A DNA stretch of 64,000 bases, taken from NCBI GenBank assembly GCA_019843655.1, contig JACDQD010000001.1:49292794-49356793 (forward strand), written 5' to 3'. The translations under genes were made by a program, and so were the position numbers. This document shows positions 36,679 to 49,600 of the stretch, piece by piece. The stretch comes from Lethocerus indicus (Eukaryota; Arthropoda; Insecta; Hemiptera; Belostomatidae). Each line of letters starts with the position of its first letter. Position 1 is the stretch's first letter. The notes under the pieces were generated by a model that was not told where the DNA came from, searched no databases, and was given only the letters and a program-made list of their open reading frames with translations.

Positions 36679-39600
36679 CTAAAGAACTACACACGACTTT
36701 CCACGAGGTTTGTCTTTTGATTTTACAAAACCAGTACAACATTTTTGTTGGCTGAGTAAGCTTAGAGTGCTCACATACATGTCCTCATGGTTTATTTTTT
36801 TTACATTAATTTCTTCCAAAGAATTTTTAATGGTTGATACATTTTGGATGAGCTCTTCAATGCTTTTTTCATTTTCTGATGTTCGACTCGGCCCACTCAC
36901 TTGTAATGCTGTGCCATCTAAATTCAAACTAGGCTCTGTGACTATATAAAAACAAAGCAGGTCAGAAGAGCTGAATAATTATTATTCACAAATAATTTAT
37001 ATATTATCATATATTGGAATATTAAGCAACACTTATTCTGCAATATAAAAATAAAATTGTCATAAACCTGGTGCCTATGATTTTAATGTAATTTCATAGA
37101 ATAACAAATGTTATTCTACATCATCTTTTATTTTTTTGTCTTTAATTTATTTGTTTATTATTTATAATAAGTAAAAATGCCAACATATACATGAAAATGA
37201 TTGAGTAAATTAAAATAAGAATTTTGTTGTGCAAACAACGTATTTAAATTAATTATTTCAAATTTAATATAAATGAACGTCTTTAGTCAATTCCTCCCTT
37301 TGATATATTAAATGTATTTTAACAGAAATAAAATAAAACCCTTTGAAATAAAATCTTCATTTTGGTAATTCTTTGGTATTAAAATTTGTACTTTATTTGA
37401 CGTAAATGTATAGAGAAATAAAGTAAACATCAGTGCTAAATAATGAGCTATTTTGGTGTAGCATAAGAAGTAATATTACATAAAAAGGGCCAAAATATTA
37501 CACTGCCCTTAGGTACCTAAAATATTAGGCACTAATATCAAATAAATATCAATATCACTAATATCATTAAATATCAAATAAAATTCTAACTGATTGTTAT
37601 TAAATCAAACATTATAAGTGTTTAATAAAATATAAACTTTTGAATGAATTAACCTTAGAATTGTTATGATGTCATGAAAATTATGGCAATAATATAACTA
37701 GTTTGTTTTGTAGTAGCTCATTTTGTATTCTGGCCTCGGAGACAATTTTTTTTCCAATAATCCTTTGATGAAAAAATACTTATGTAGTTATTTGAATAAA
37801 AATTCAGTGGATCAATAAATACCAGAATGTTTGATGACAGGAGATGTGGCAGCAGACTTAGTAACTGCAGCTACTTGTTGCAATGTGACAGGAGAATATG
37901 TGCTTGAGAACTTTATTGCGTTCTCACTAGATAATCTTGTTGTCATACCTTTCGGATAACCACTTCTAAAGCCAGTATGCTCCTTCTTAGATTCTAACCA
38001 GTACGTCTTCATCATTCCTAAGCAAATTATGATATGAATGTAATTTATTACAATAAATGTAATTGTAATATTAATCTAATCCCTACATTTTAAAAGTACG
38101 ATTGCTGGTTTAAAGTGTAATGACTGCATTTTAATGAGTATAGTAGAATATAATGGAGCAATGAACTCCTCTTGTAATCAATTATAACTTGAAATAGAAG
38201 GAAAATTCGGTGTGCCAATGAGACATTTACCGATGACTTAGGGATTTACGAGAAAATTGAGGGGAATCGGATGTCAATGTCAGTGAGTCCTCCAAAGATT
38301 AGTCGAAAAATAAGACTTAAGGGTAAGAGTGGAATAAAGAGAAATGGGATACCAGAGAAAGAATGCGAGTTTCCATTGATGGTAGCCTGATAACTTAATT
38401 ATCAGGTACCTGACTTGAAAACGTGTGCAAGGTATATATCCCTACCCATTATTTGAAGGGGATTCAATACAGAAATCAAGATACTGACGTAAACAGTTTA
38501 CGGGCATGATGGTGAGGAAAAGAAATGCTGTTAAAAAAAAACTTTTCTGGTTAGAAACGATCACCATCCATCACCCACAACCCTAAACCGTCTCAATCCC
38601 GTCACCAGTTATAAAATCCAGTAAATATAGGCATACTTAAAAAATAAAAACTAGGACGGTAGCAGAACCGAATTTTCTTTTATTTTCAACATTTTTAAAA
38701 CTGTAGTCGTAACAAAATAAAAAAAATTCAACTTCGAATTAAATAACTGTATAGCAGCTTTAGCGCACAGTTTTGACCATTAGATTCTACTTTTATGGTT
38801 CCATAAATAAATAGTACACTCGTGCCTTTTCCTTTTATTGGTATCTGCCCTCTTTCAGAAACTGCATATTGCGTTGTTAAAAGATTCTTAGTTGACTGAG
38901 AAATGTGTATTTTCATTGCTTGACTTGTTGACTCCATTCGAGATGCAATATGTACACTATCTCCAAATAAGCAATAACGAGGCATTTTGAGACCAACTAT
39001 TCCTGCAACTACAGCTCCTGAATGTACTCCTACACGTATCTTTAAATGTGTCCCTTAAATTTTGAAAGTAGAATTAATTACTAATTCTAACTGGTTTTAA
39101 TATAAGTATCATCAATAGTGAATTAAATGTATATCTAATGGCATGTTACTTTCTGATATGTTAATTAAGTTAGTTTAGATGTTAGTTTAATTATGCTTAT
39201 GGTGTTTAGGATATTAACATTTAGAAAATATTTTGCAAATTACAGCAAAGATTTACACGATATTAATGTTTGTTTATATACATTTATATGTAAATTATGC
39301 ACACTTATGTGTATTTATATAGTTTGAGCATATCTGTTTGAATGCTGTAAGTTTTTGAAATATCATCACTCTTGCCATTTTCTGGACCAAATCAGCGTGT
39401 AAAGACAAATTACAAGGGTGATAAGTTGCATATAATTTAAAAATTCATAAAATAAAAATTAATCTTTATCCTTATTAATTATGTAATATACGTGTAAATA
39501 ATCGCTCAAAATTTAATACATAGATCCAGAAATATATATATATATATATTGAAATAACCTGTACTAGGATCTTTAAGTTCTGTAATGGCATCTATCATAT

Positions 39601-42600
39601 CTAAAGCCATATCACACACTTTGAGAGCATGGTCACATTCAATTTCTGGTGCACCAGACACTACCATATAAGCGTCACCTATTGTCTCCACCTGGTAACA
39701 TATCTGAGAACTCAAACTCTGTCAACATTAATATAGATCATCGGTTTGACTATTAGGCTAATTTAAAAAAGACACATTACTCTAATAGCAATAGTATGTT
39801 ATTACAATAGCTAAAGTAAATTATTCAGTATCATACTTACTTTATAAATTTTATTATGTTCTGTTAGTTTGTCAAATATGGAATACATTGCATTCAGCAT
39901 AGACACTACTTCCATTGGTGATATATGAGAACAAATTTCAGTAAATGTCACCACATCAGAAAATAAAATTGTTACTTCATCAAACATCTAAAATTTAAAA
40001 TAAAAACAACAGTTTGAACAATTTCTGATCATATATCCTGTTCATGAATTTGAAAAAAATATAAAATTTAATAAAATAAAATGATTTAATTTATAAATAT
40101 AAATTATTTAATTTTATTTACTCAGTTACATAACTATTTTATAAACAATATTCTCGTTATTTATGTCTCTTATTTATTACATAAAAAGCTACAAAATAAA
40201 TATTTGTAGAATATTATTTTAAATTATTTTATTTAGGCGATAAATAAAATAATAAATAGTCTTCTTCCAATTTAAACTGTAACATATAAAATTTAAATAA
40301 TATTAATTTTTTGTTTGTTTGTATGCTTGTGTTTATAGTTCATTTCTCATTCTTCTTTTGAAAATATATTAAGTATCATGTTTCCCTATCATATATTCTG
40401 TGCATATGTATGTATTCACTTCAAAATGAGTACCTGACAAGTATTTATTGGATTTTCTCCAGATCGAAGTCTATCAGCAACTTGTTTTGGTATCATCTGA
40501 TACAATAATTCATCAGTTCTCTTCATTTCCTCATCCAACTTTTGCATTGATTCTTCCAACTTTTTACTTTTTTGTTGCTCTTGATCTAAAGCTAATTTTA
40601 GCTCTACTGACTGCTGGGTTCCAGCTAACATTAGATCTCTAAAAATCAATTTCTTTAAAAATATTTCAGTAAAATAAGACACGTGACACACACAGATTTA
40701 GTTATTTCAGTAAATATCCAGACTGAAATATGATATGAATTAGGGACATTGTAAACTATCTAAAAAGGAATTCATTCTACCCTAATAAAAAAATTAAATA
40801 ATGCATTAATATTATTATTATATAACACTATACTAGCTTGCTGGTTGCCTGCTCATTACAAGAGTAGGATAGCCAGAGAATTTCAGCTCCCTTTTGGCAT
40901 GAATGGCTGGGGCATGGGCTTTTAAATGTGTTTGTTTGTAGCTCAAATTGAGCAAAACTCAATAATAAAAAACAAAATTTATTTGCTATTGGAGGATAGT
41001 AGCACAGTATAGTACCACATGGAGGTGTGAAGTCTAAATACGGAAGGAAATAATACGGTATATATATATAATGTGCTGAATATAACAATAGATTTACCAT
41101 AATTATCTGTCTTGGGTTCCAACCCGAACTGAATGTGACCGACTCTGAATGTGTGTGTGTGTGTGTGTGTAAAATAGTAATTTTATTAAAAATTAATTCT
41201 TTATTGTGTGTGATCTTAATGTTTTTTTCTATCTTCACAATATGATGGATAGCACTTCATGATTGTATATTGGAGAAAAAGTAATTAGTACTGCTCAAGA
41301 ACTTCCTAATGAATGATTTGATTCAATAAAGAGATAATTAAAAAATAAAATAAATGAGTAAATAAATAAATATGAGTAAAATAAATAATACTCATAAATT
41401 CATCATTCATAAATTGTCATTTAATTTCAGTGAATATTGAAACTATATACTTCAGTTTAACAAATGAATCCATATTTTTAGCGAGAAGGTTTTTATATTG
41501 GAATTTGAAATGTATACTCAAAACCATCTAAGGTCATAGTTCTGTTGGTAACCTTACTTAACATTAAGTTTTTGATCTTTTAATATTTTCATGTATAAAT
41601 ATAACTTTATGATTACAACATTATAATAATTATAAAAGAACATAGAACCCAATAATGTATGAAATGACTGTTATTAACAAACAGTTCAGTGTAATGTATA
41701 CTAAGAGTATATAATATAGTTCAATTACATTTTGCTTTATATACTATAATACTTCTAATGTGCTTAGGCAATCAAATTGTATTCGCACTCAATTACATAT
41801 TTTTTTAATAAAATAAGCCCAACAGTTTTTATGAAATAATTCATGCATATGCATACAGCTATATGTAAGTATGTATGTTCTATCACCTGCTAAAATCATG
41901 CATGGAGAGATCATTGATATAAAGACCTGTAGTGATTAGAGAGTTGAGGTTAGGCATTACTGGGGTGCCAAGGTACATCATCATCTGCCATTTCTCCATG
42001 TATATCATTTGACCTAAACACGTTACTGCTATTACAATAGTTCTCCTCAATTAGATACACACTGAAATTAAATAAAAAAAAATGAGAACAGATGAACCTT
42101 TTAATCTCAGATTTTTCTCATCAGTGATAATGTCAGGTTCATCATGAATCGATATCCAAAATTTGTCTTGCGGGTCACCTGACAATAATGGTTCGACAGT
42201 AATAAGCTCAAATATGTTATTGGTACGGTTGAGAATCTGTAAAGGAATCAACAGGAATGCATACAGAAATTACAGTTTGATATTAATTAAATTGTAACAT
42301 GTAGTAATATTTTATACTCACATTAGAAAGGTATAAAATCATTATAATAAATTAGACTATAATCATGTATTTAACAGGCTTTTGTTCTTTTATAGATTTT
42401 CTTTTAATGCATTACTGGTAGACAAACATGCATAAAACTGTATTCAATATAAAGTTTTTGCCACAAAGATTAATTTAATGTTACTTACAGTCAGAAAATT
42501 AAATGTTATGAGTGGTCTTACAAGGTTAAATCGATTTGTTACTTTTTGTCCAACTAAATCTGGCATAATAACCATTAGTGAATTTCCAATACTTCTAACT

Positions 42601-44684
42601 ACCATATCTGAACTGGAAAAAAAAGTAAGAAAACAATTATACTTTTTTATTATTTATACTGGAAATATATTACCTGTTACCTAAAGCTGTTAAACTGTTA
42701 AATAAGCAATTACCAACGATATATGGGGTAAAGATTCATTAAAATAACATAAATGTCCTAGTCAGTAATGTTTAAGGTATGAATTAATGTATGTAATCGC
42801 AATAATTTTGGAATAGTGTTGTAAGCAACATATTATATTTTTATGATAAAAATACTTTCAGAAGTACAATATTTTAGTGTACAATTATTTATATGAATTT
42901 ATATATAATTATATCACACTCACACACTATAGTGAATATGATGTCATAAATTACTGTAAGGTGACATAAAAGTAAATAATTATTAATTTATAATTAATAG
43001 TAGATATGTACCTGAAAACTATACAAAATGGAAATATTTCAAAAAGAAGAGATGCACTGATTGGGAGACACTTTTCTTCTCTTGTCATTGTTAATGATGC
43101 AAGGGTAAATGCTCTATTGTCAAAAGATAATTGGAATGTTACATGTACTGTATCTACAAGCATTTCTTCCCTTATAAGTTCTATTGACATCTCCTGAAAA
43201 CTCCTACTGGTTAAATAAATACAATTTACAAAACATTATGTTCTATAATTTCATATTAATATTATCTTAGTAGTATATTTCTTAATTATGAATGTTTGTT
43301 GCTTATTAATACTCACGTTGTTAACTAATATGTTTCCAACATACTTTCTTTTTAATTCATAAAGATATAATAATATTGCACCTTAAGTATTTGCATATTA
43401 GAACTGAGTGCAATTTTTCATATAACGATGGACAGACACAATTGATTGAGGTATTTTTAAACTTAATATTGATTCCCATAAACCAATCAACCCGATTTAA
43501 AAGTTTTTCTATACAAATAATTAATAAAGAAAATTTTTTATTTGGTTAAACTAGTTTTCCCATGTTAGTCATGTTTATCATGTTACCTTATGATAGAAAT
43601 GTCTTGCAACCTCTTTGATTTGCCCCATGGTATAATAAACAAATCCTTTTCTCTTACTTCTATAATGTAAGGTAAGTCCATCCCTTGTTTCATTTTCACA
43701 AATGAATGAAGGTGCCCTCATTCGTGGATAAGAGAATTTCAGGTACTCATGAAGATTATCTAATCCTACATGAAACTTTTTTTTAACAAAATATATAATG
43801 TTGTGTAGCATGTATGAAATATAAGAAGAGAAACCAAAATTTTACCATTTTACATATTTTTTTATTTTAAACATAAAAATGTTTGCATGCAAAATGTACT
43901 ACATGACTTAGTTTCTTTTTTCGGATTCACTAAACACACACACACGCGCACGCAAACACACACACGCGCACACACCTCAGGCCATATTGGAGGGGGTTTT
44001 TATAGGGGGCTAACTCAGAGCAAATTCATAGATTATTAAACTACGATTAACTCCTACATTCGTACAGATAGAATATTCTAGAAATGTAAACAGTCTGTCC
44101 ATTTCCAGTCGCAAGAGCCATCTGTACTTTAGAAAGCTTGAGGACATATGACTAGGCCACTTTTCAAACGCAACGGGTTGCCATACCATTCAGGAAATCC
44201 CTCATGTGTCTCCCCAGTACAGAAAGCACACGATCATATCCGTATTGGCCAATAAAACTCACAAAATGTACGCCCATCTGTTCGAAAAACACTCTCTCCG
44301 ACATCCCAAGAACCTGTAACCAGGTAAGTTTATTACCATTTGAATTTTGTATTTATACAATAGTTATATTGTAGCTATGGATACACGGCGGCTCTAAATA
44401 TTCTCCTTTCTGTCTCATCTTCAGCATCATACCAAAGGTTTGTTTTTACATTTACCGATTTATTTTTATGCCCCGGTCGGATTTATGATTTTTGAAGGTT
44501 GCATAAATATACTTACTTCTATGGCTTTATTAGCGAGGACGGGTATGAGATTTTCCGAATAAACCTTATGAACGCTAAAAGAGGGCTGATCGACGCCAGC
44601 TTTTCTACGTATCTCTTCCCACTTTTCCTCTCCGTATTTTTGCTTGATGTATCCTGCCAGGTTCTCTAACAGCAAACCATACAT
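36679..44684 (-). CDS. Gyc88E: Atypical soluble guanylyl cyclase (Gyc88E / beta-3 type, H-NOX)
   Basis: Thirteen exons: 44517-44684, 44187-44313, 43587-43765, 43012-43193, 42489-42612, 42098-42236, 41887-42013, 40434-40638, 39841-39987, 39559-39691, 38820-39053, 37823-38017 and 36679-36941. They total 2223 nt, 740 codons plus stop, in phase. Order: H-NOX domain ([12 protein letters not shown]; proximal heme His104 in LDNLHEYL; YxSxR as Y133-S135-R137), PAS-like H-NOXA, signalling coiled coil ([18 protein letters not shown]), and a class III cyclase domain. Metal Asp428 ([10 protein letters not shown]) and Asp472 ([13 protein letters not shown]), GTP-selecting Glu468 and Cys538, and Arg549 are present. 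The expected Asn at 545 is His ([12 protein letters not shown]). The roughly 150-residue C-terminal extension ends [10 protein letters not shown], a CaaX box after basic residues. It makes cGMP from GTP; fly Gyc88E senses oxygen and can act as a homodimer. Confidence 0.9.
43921..43977. repeat. CA/CG-rich microsatellite in cyclase intron 2
   Basis: CACACACACACGCGCACGCAAAC-type repeats lie just before a GC-richer patch in the intron between exons 2 and 3. Confidence 0.85.
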
Positions 44685-45039
44685 TCTAAAAACACATCCC
44701 AATATTTATTGCATATACTTGACAGAATTTACGCCTTTATTTTTAATGCCAATTATACTTTTCATAAGTTCGGAATTAATTTTGACAATGTTTCCTTTCG
44801 GTTAATAACACTTATTTCTTCTTCGGAGACCTAGATATTCTTAAGGTAAGATTTATTGTTCCGGAGTCGTCGATTGTATAACAGTCATCTGTATTTATAG
44901 CTCATGCCCCTAAATTTAATCCTACTATATTTTTACAAAGCTGGATCACAATATAATTTTATCGTCAAAGAAAAACCTTTCTTTTTTCTTTTTAACCTTT
45001 TATATAGTTATTGGTAAAAATGTTGAATGTTTTTTTTTC

Positions 45040-46515
45040 ATGTGAATGTCTCGATAAAAGAGACCACCCAATGATGGCACTTTTGTCACATGAGTAGTTT
45101 ATGGCTTCGGACTAAGAAGATCTCTAGGCCAGTGGCGTTTAAGCCGACGCGGGTGGGGGGATAATGGATGGGTAAGAGAGGAAAGGTACTGAACCAGTGG
45201 ATTAGGATGAGGAGAAAGGCGGGAGTGGAACTTCAGGAACGGAGATTTTGCGACTTCGTCGACTGTTGGTATGTTGAGGTCGTGGTGGATTGTGTGGTTA
45301 GAAACATACCAGGGAGCATTAAGGATGGCACGAAGGACTTTTCACTGGAATCTCGAGGCGGGCTATGTTGGATTTCTTGGCGGAACCCCATAGTTCTATT
45401 CCGTAAGTCCATGTCGGTTTTAATATGGATTTGTATATTGTCAGTTTGTTGTCTATCGTAAGTTTTGATGTCCTTTTCAAAAGACGTCTCAACAGTCCAA
45501 CTTTAAGATTTAGATCTGTTCTTTCGTGTGGGGGTTCCACGTGAGTCTTTTTGTGAGCCCAAGGTAGCGAGCCTGCTGTTGGGTGGGAATAGAACAGGAC
45601 TTGTACAGATGGTTCGTAGGATGCTATTGTAAAGGTATGTTAGAAATACTATGGCTCGCCTAGGAAAGTGGCGGAGTATCTCTGTTATTAGGTCGAAGTC
45701 GGGGGCTTTACGTGCTGGGAGCTTTCGTATTATGTAGGAGACCTCCGAGGGAATAATAGCCTTGGGAGGAAGTGAGAGAGGAAGGGGTGATTGGAGAGAT
45801 TCTAGAACCGAATTGGTGTGTTCTAGATCACCTTTAGGATGTGGTTGAAAGGTCGTGGATAAATGCTTGGCAAACTCGGCCGCATTTTCCGCATCAGTGC
45901 TGGCCCAAGAGCCATCGCTTTTGCGAAGAGGTGTACTCGTTGTGGGGTAGGCGAGGAGTAGTTTGGTCGCTTTCCACAAGGAATAGTCACAAGTGGAAAG
46001 CGAAGAAACGCAGAAGTTGTATCTTTCGGATTTTAGGGAAGTTTTGAATGTAGTTCACGGGATAATTGATGAAATCTGCGACGATCGGAAGGATAAGGAG
46101 TACGCATCCAGACAGCGCGAACTCGCCCTTTTTCTGTTATGAGGAGACGTATATGTTGGGGTAAATTTAATGAGAGAAAGTTAGGCGAGGACTTTGGAGT
46201 CTTGGAAAATTCTCACGCGGATTTTTTGATAATTGTAGTGAAATTTTGGATGGCTGAATCTATACCTGAAGGGGTTTTTAGGCGGATATTGTCATTTATG
46301 TGGGAATCTAAAGGTTTTTTGAATTTAACAGTCATTTGGACCTGATGTAAGGGTTGGAGGTCGAGGAATTGGGATAGGATTAGTAGCAAGAGTGAGGAGT
46401 ACCGAACTATGGTCGGATGTGAGGTCGTCGAGGACTGATGTGGTATTATAGACTCCCCTAATACCAGAGGTAACGAAGACGTCTAGGAGGTCAGGACAAA
46501 GAAAAAACACACTGC
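45040..46515 (-). mobile_element. Jockey-type non-LTR retrotransposon, internally deleted remnant
   Basis: On the minus strand from high to low coordinate it holds the end of an endonuclease domain (46325-46510, LDDLTSDHSSVLLTLA), the linker before the reverse transcriptase (45503-45979, WKATKLLLAYP and RKLPARKAPDFDLI), then the RT C-terminus (about 45319-45540, TIYKSILKPTWTYGIELWG) and a 3' UTR reaching about 45045. Several frame changes and stops occur. The catalytic RT core (F/YxDD) is missing between LPPNSRL and the C-terminal piece, so the copy cannot move itself. Related fragments lie at 11.15-11.56, 20.54-20.65 and 52.29-52.34 kb, all on the minus strand. Confidence 0.82.
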
Positions 46516-46837
46516 GACATTTCTACATTAACGAAATAAACCGAGTATGCTCGTAGAAAAAAGAAACCTGTTTGAAAAAAAACAGGTTTTCCTGTTTAGG
46601 AAAAAACTCGCTTATTCAAAAAATATTTATCGCGGGTCATAATAACTATATTCGTTCCTGATGTCAATTTTTAGAATTATCTAAGTTTCTATTCCATCGA
46701 ATAACTGACATCGTGAGCAGGGTCTACCACTCGGCTGAATCCTTTCCTCGTCTTGCAACGGCGTTGTATATTTTTCTTAGTAAATGTATGTTTATAATCG
46801 AAATACACATATTCGGAAGCTTTTTTGTGCTTGACGT
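46516..46837. other. Spacer after the Jockey remnant
   Basis: AT-rich sequence with a small hairpin at about 46571-46600 (AACCTG...CAGGTT around an A-run). The minus-strand frame continuing to 46724 could be the end of the exon-like island at 46838-46928, but no evidence supports it beyond the open frame. Confidence 0.3.
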
Positions 46838-46928
46838 ACCTATAGCGGGAAGAACATAGCTCAAAATTCCAGCAGTTTTCTTGGCCGCCGATTGATTCGA
46901 TCTCTGTGCACGACCGTTCTTACGAACT
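46838..46928 (-). CDS. Orphan exon-like island, gene unknown
   Basis: On the minus strand a pyrimidine-rich acceptor (TTTTTTTCAG) is followed by 91 nt open in only one phase, giving RKNGRAQRSNQSAAKKTAG then ILSYVLPAI, and ends at a good donor (ATAG|GTACGT). The basic Lys/Arg content is not AT-driven. I do not recognise the family. It lies between the cyclase and GNBP genes and cannot belong to the cyclase, whose start is downstream and complete. It could be an internal exon of a long minus-strand gene with the islands at 49.5 and 51.0 kb, but the phases would then need at least one more exon between. Confidence 0.3.
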
Positions 46929-47134
46929 GAAAAAAATCGCAGTCGATTATAGGTTATCGATGATAGCAGTCGATGAATGCTATCGACTATAGTTAACAAA
47001 TAGTTAGATGGATGAAGACCATAAATTCGTTTCAGTAAACCAATTTGGAAATTCGGTAAGATCATCTAATGTAATCATCTATTTATATAAATGTCGAGGA
47101 CTATTTTTAATCTAATCTTTTCCTTTATATCTAA

Positions 47135-47139
<5 letters not shown>

Positions 47140-47177
<38 letters not shown>
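47140..47177. repeat. (TA)n microsatellite
   Basis: About 38 bp of TA in non-genic DNA. Confidence 0.9.
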
Positions 47178-47181
<4 letters not shown>

Positions 47182-47919
47182 GTTTTTTAAATAAGAAACA
47201 CTATGTCTGTGAGAAAGGCTAATTAAAATAGCCTTTTTAAAGTAAACCAACTGTACGCGTTTTTATTTGGTAAGTGGTCTGTTTGTTTAAAATGATAGAA
47301 CATCCTAAATAATATTAAATGAAATAAAATAATCGTCTCGTATGTTTCTTGCCTGGTTTTGTAATTGTTCGAATTCGAGGGGGGGTACATTATTGGGATT
47401 AATTCGGGTTTTGAGCAAGTTTAAGGAGGTAAAACTCCCGAAACTCATTTCCTAATGTAAGTTGATTATAATAAGGAGGTTGCTCTTAATTTGGCCTAAG
47501 ACCCCAAGTGGTGGGCTAACCCTCAGTTAATTCACTTGGACATTGCGTGATAAGCATTGCTGAAAGCCTGTTTCAAATTAATTAATAGTATTATAAGGAC
47601 AAGAAGGCAATCTTATTATTGGCGGGCCTTCTGTCACCGATACCGAACCGATTCGATTACTAAACGAATTTGTTTCTAATTATCGATCTAATATCGATTT
47701 ATGTACATTGGCGTTCATTTATTTGCGCTTTATTAATATTCAAAAAATAAATTAAATGATAACTTTTTTACAAATAAAATTCTCTGGGGTTTTGACTTAA
47801 GGGCCGACTCGGTCATTAAAGCGTAAATTATTACATTGAACATAAACATTTATTTACATTTATATTAATAAATTATTTAACGTTAAACGTATCGAATGTT
47901 TATACATATAAATTTATTT
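47178..47919. other. Non-genic interval
   Basis: A moderately GC-rich central block (about 47370-47660, TCGAGGGGGGGTAC..., CCCCAAGTGGTGGGC...) lies between AT-rich flanks. It was examined for tRNA, rRNA and coding content; nothing could be assigned. Confidence 0.35.
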
Positions 47920-47960
47920 AGTCCGGAATACCTGTTTCGTGGTTGCGAGGGGTTGGAATA

Positions 47961-48165
47961 CTGTAGATTTCGTGTTCTTCTGTCTCCTCTCGCTGGTTTG
48001 GTCGTTTGCTAGACTGGTTTAAGTGACAGTGCAAACAGGATGCCCCACAAGCATTCAATGTGCCAAAGTGACTGACACTGATACTGAAAATTGCGAGCGC
48101 CCGAAACCAATGTAGCAAGAGATCAAACCAGCGAGAGGAGACAGAAGAACACGAAATCTACGGTA
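47961..48165. mobile_element. Foldback element with ~40-bp inverted arms
   Basis: The left arm 47961-48000 (CTGTAGATTTCGTGTTCTTC...CTCGCTGGTTTG) is almost the exact reverse complement of 48124-48165 (CAAACCAGCGAGAGGAG...). A 123-bp loop separates them. A single-arm copy with longer flanking similarity lies at 6876-6990. No coding capacity; probably a MITE or foldback derivative. Confidence 0.65.
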
Positions 48166-49513
48166 ACTTTATTTAGATCCAACGAAATTTTCTTAAGCAT
48201 TACTCCGCTTTGATCGAAATAAGTATCTTCCCATTAAGGTGATGATACTTAATCACCAGTCAACGCGTGCTAGGAGTCATGCATAAAGAAATAGGTTCAA
48301 ATTATCTTTATAAATACACGAATAAAAAATAATAAGAATATTACTAGCATACGTAAATATGAACATTATTCCATAGTCTACCTTTTGCTCAGTTGATCAT
48401 ATTCTATAGTACCTTGTTAACAAATATTAAATTCGTTTATAACCCGTTTCAATCAATTATATAACGACATCATAATCATTTCTTTGATGTAATCCTAAGT
48501 AGTGTGAAAAATTCCGCACATCCGAAAAAGATAATATTTGGCATCGCTTTTCACTTACATTATGGAACAGAGTATAACTTTTTAAAAATAGTATGGCTTA
48601 TTTCATCGGGTGTATGTAAAATAACTAAATTTTAATAAATATCGCTTATTAAACTCAGTATACAATCGAATTTAACACGCACACGCACAAACGCACACAT
48701 ATATACATATTTTTGTAAATATTTCAATGCTTTAAACTAGAAGTAAGAAATTTCACTTGCAGGTTCAGTTGACCTTCTACTTATAACCTAGATTTCTGAG
48801 TAATATCTAAGACAGTGTTAGAGGGAACAGAAATGTATTAACGGGGGGAAAATAAAACAAAATGAGGTACAATAATACAAATAATACAGAAGAAAAATTG
48901 AATTTATATTCCTCTTTCCTCGGGCAAGATGCCTCAGAATATCTATCCTGAAGCAGTTCTTCGGAACATCAAATGACTATTCATTAAAAGCAATGAATAA
49001 AGAAATATATTTTATATTAGTGGAACTAATTACCATCCGAAAGGAATTCATTAATTTTATTTTTAACTAGAAATAAATAATTAACAATCCCCGGACGATG
49101 TACAGGTTCGTTCCGCAATTTGGCTTTTTTCGGCCGAAAGACGGATGACATTTAAATTCGACGGTCCCCTTTCACTTTACTGATAGGTGCAGACATCGAA
49201 AAGAAAGAAGCGGTGGGAAATAGATAATAAAACAGGAGTCGTAAAAATTCGGGACAAATTCCTCTCTTAGGACGTTCTAAAAGGATTAAAATTTTATGTC
49301 CACGGGCTAAACCCCACATGCGGGTTCTTCCATAACTATATAATATAAGATATAGTTTGTACAAGAACAGTCGAAGGGAAAACTCGGCGGAAAGTCTCCA
49401 GGACTAATGTCTTTCCGAGTCGTCTTCCTCATTCTCATTATTTTTTTATTGTACGTACAAATTGTGGTCTATAGACTTTAAATTTATGTATTTCACCGAT
49501 CGGTTTAGAGTAC
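48166..49513. other. Non-genic interval
   Basis: AT-rich DNA passing into GC-richer DNA after about 49.1 kb. A short CA-rich run lies at about 48678-48700. No gene or element recognised. Confidence 0.45.
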
Positions 49514-49600
49514 CTGATCGAATAGACGAGTGATATCGCCCCCCGCCCCCACGCCATCTATCTCCCATTCTCTGGCGTCAACATGCCGAGGTGGCGTACA
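49514..49600 (-). CDS. Orphan exon-like island (87 nt), gene unknown
   Basis: On the minus strand, acceptor TTTTTTAATTCAG and donor GATCAG|GTACTC bound exactly 29 codons in phase 0/0. The peptide contains PPRHVDAREWEIDGVGAGG followed by DITRLFDQ. Its balanced amino-acid composition, clean splice sites and CpG-rich synonymous positions make it look like a real coding exon. I do not recognise the protein. The nearest upstream candidate on the same strand is the Gly-rich island at 50988-51115, which also ends in phase 0 at a strong donor. Confidence 0.4.

Noticed and set aside
45168..46345. Plus-strand frames of 68-97 codons at 45.2-46.3 kb
   Set aside because: Antisense shadows of the minus-strand Jockey-type element.
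47370..47660. Possible rRNA or tRNA fragment in a GC-richer patch
   Set aside because: No cloverleaf, B-box pair or recognisable rRNA core could be found by eye.
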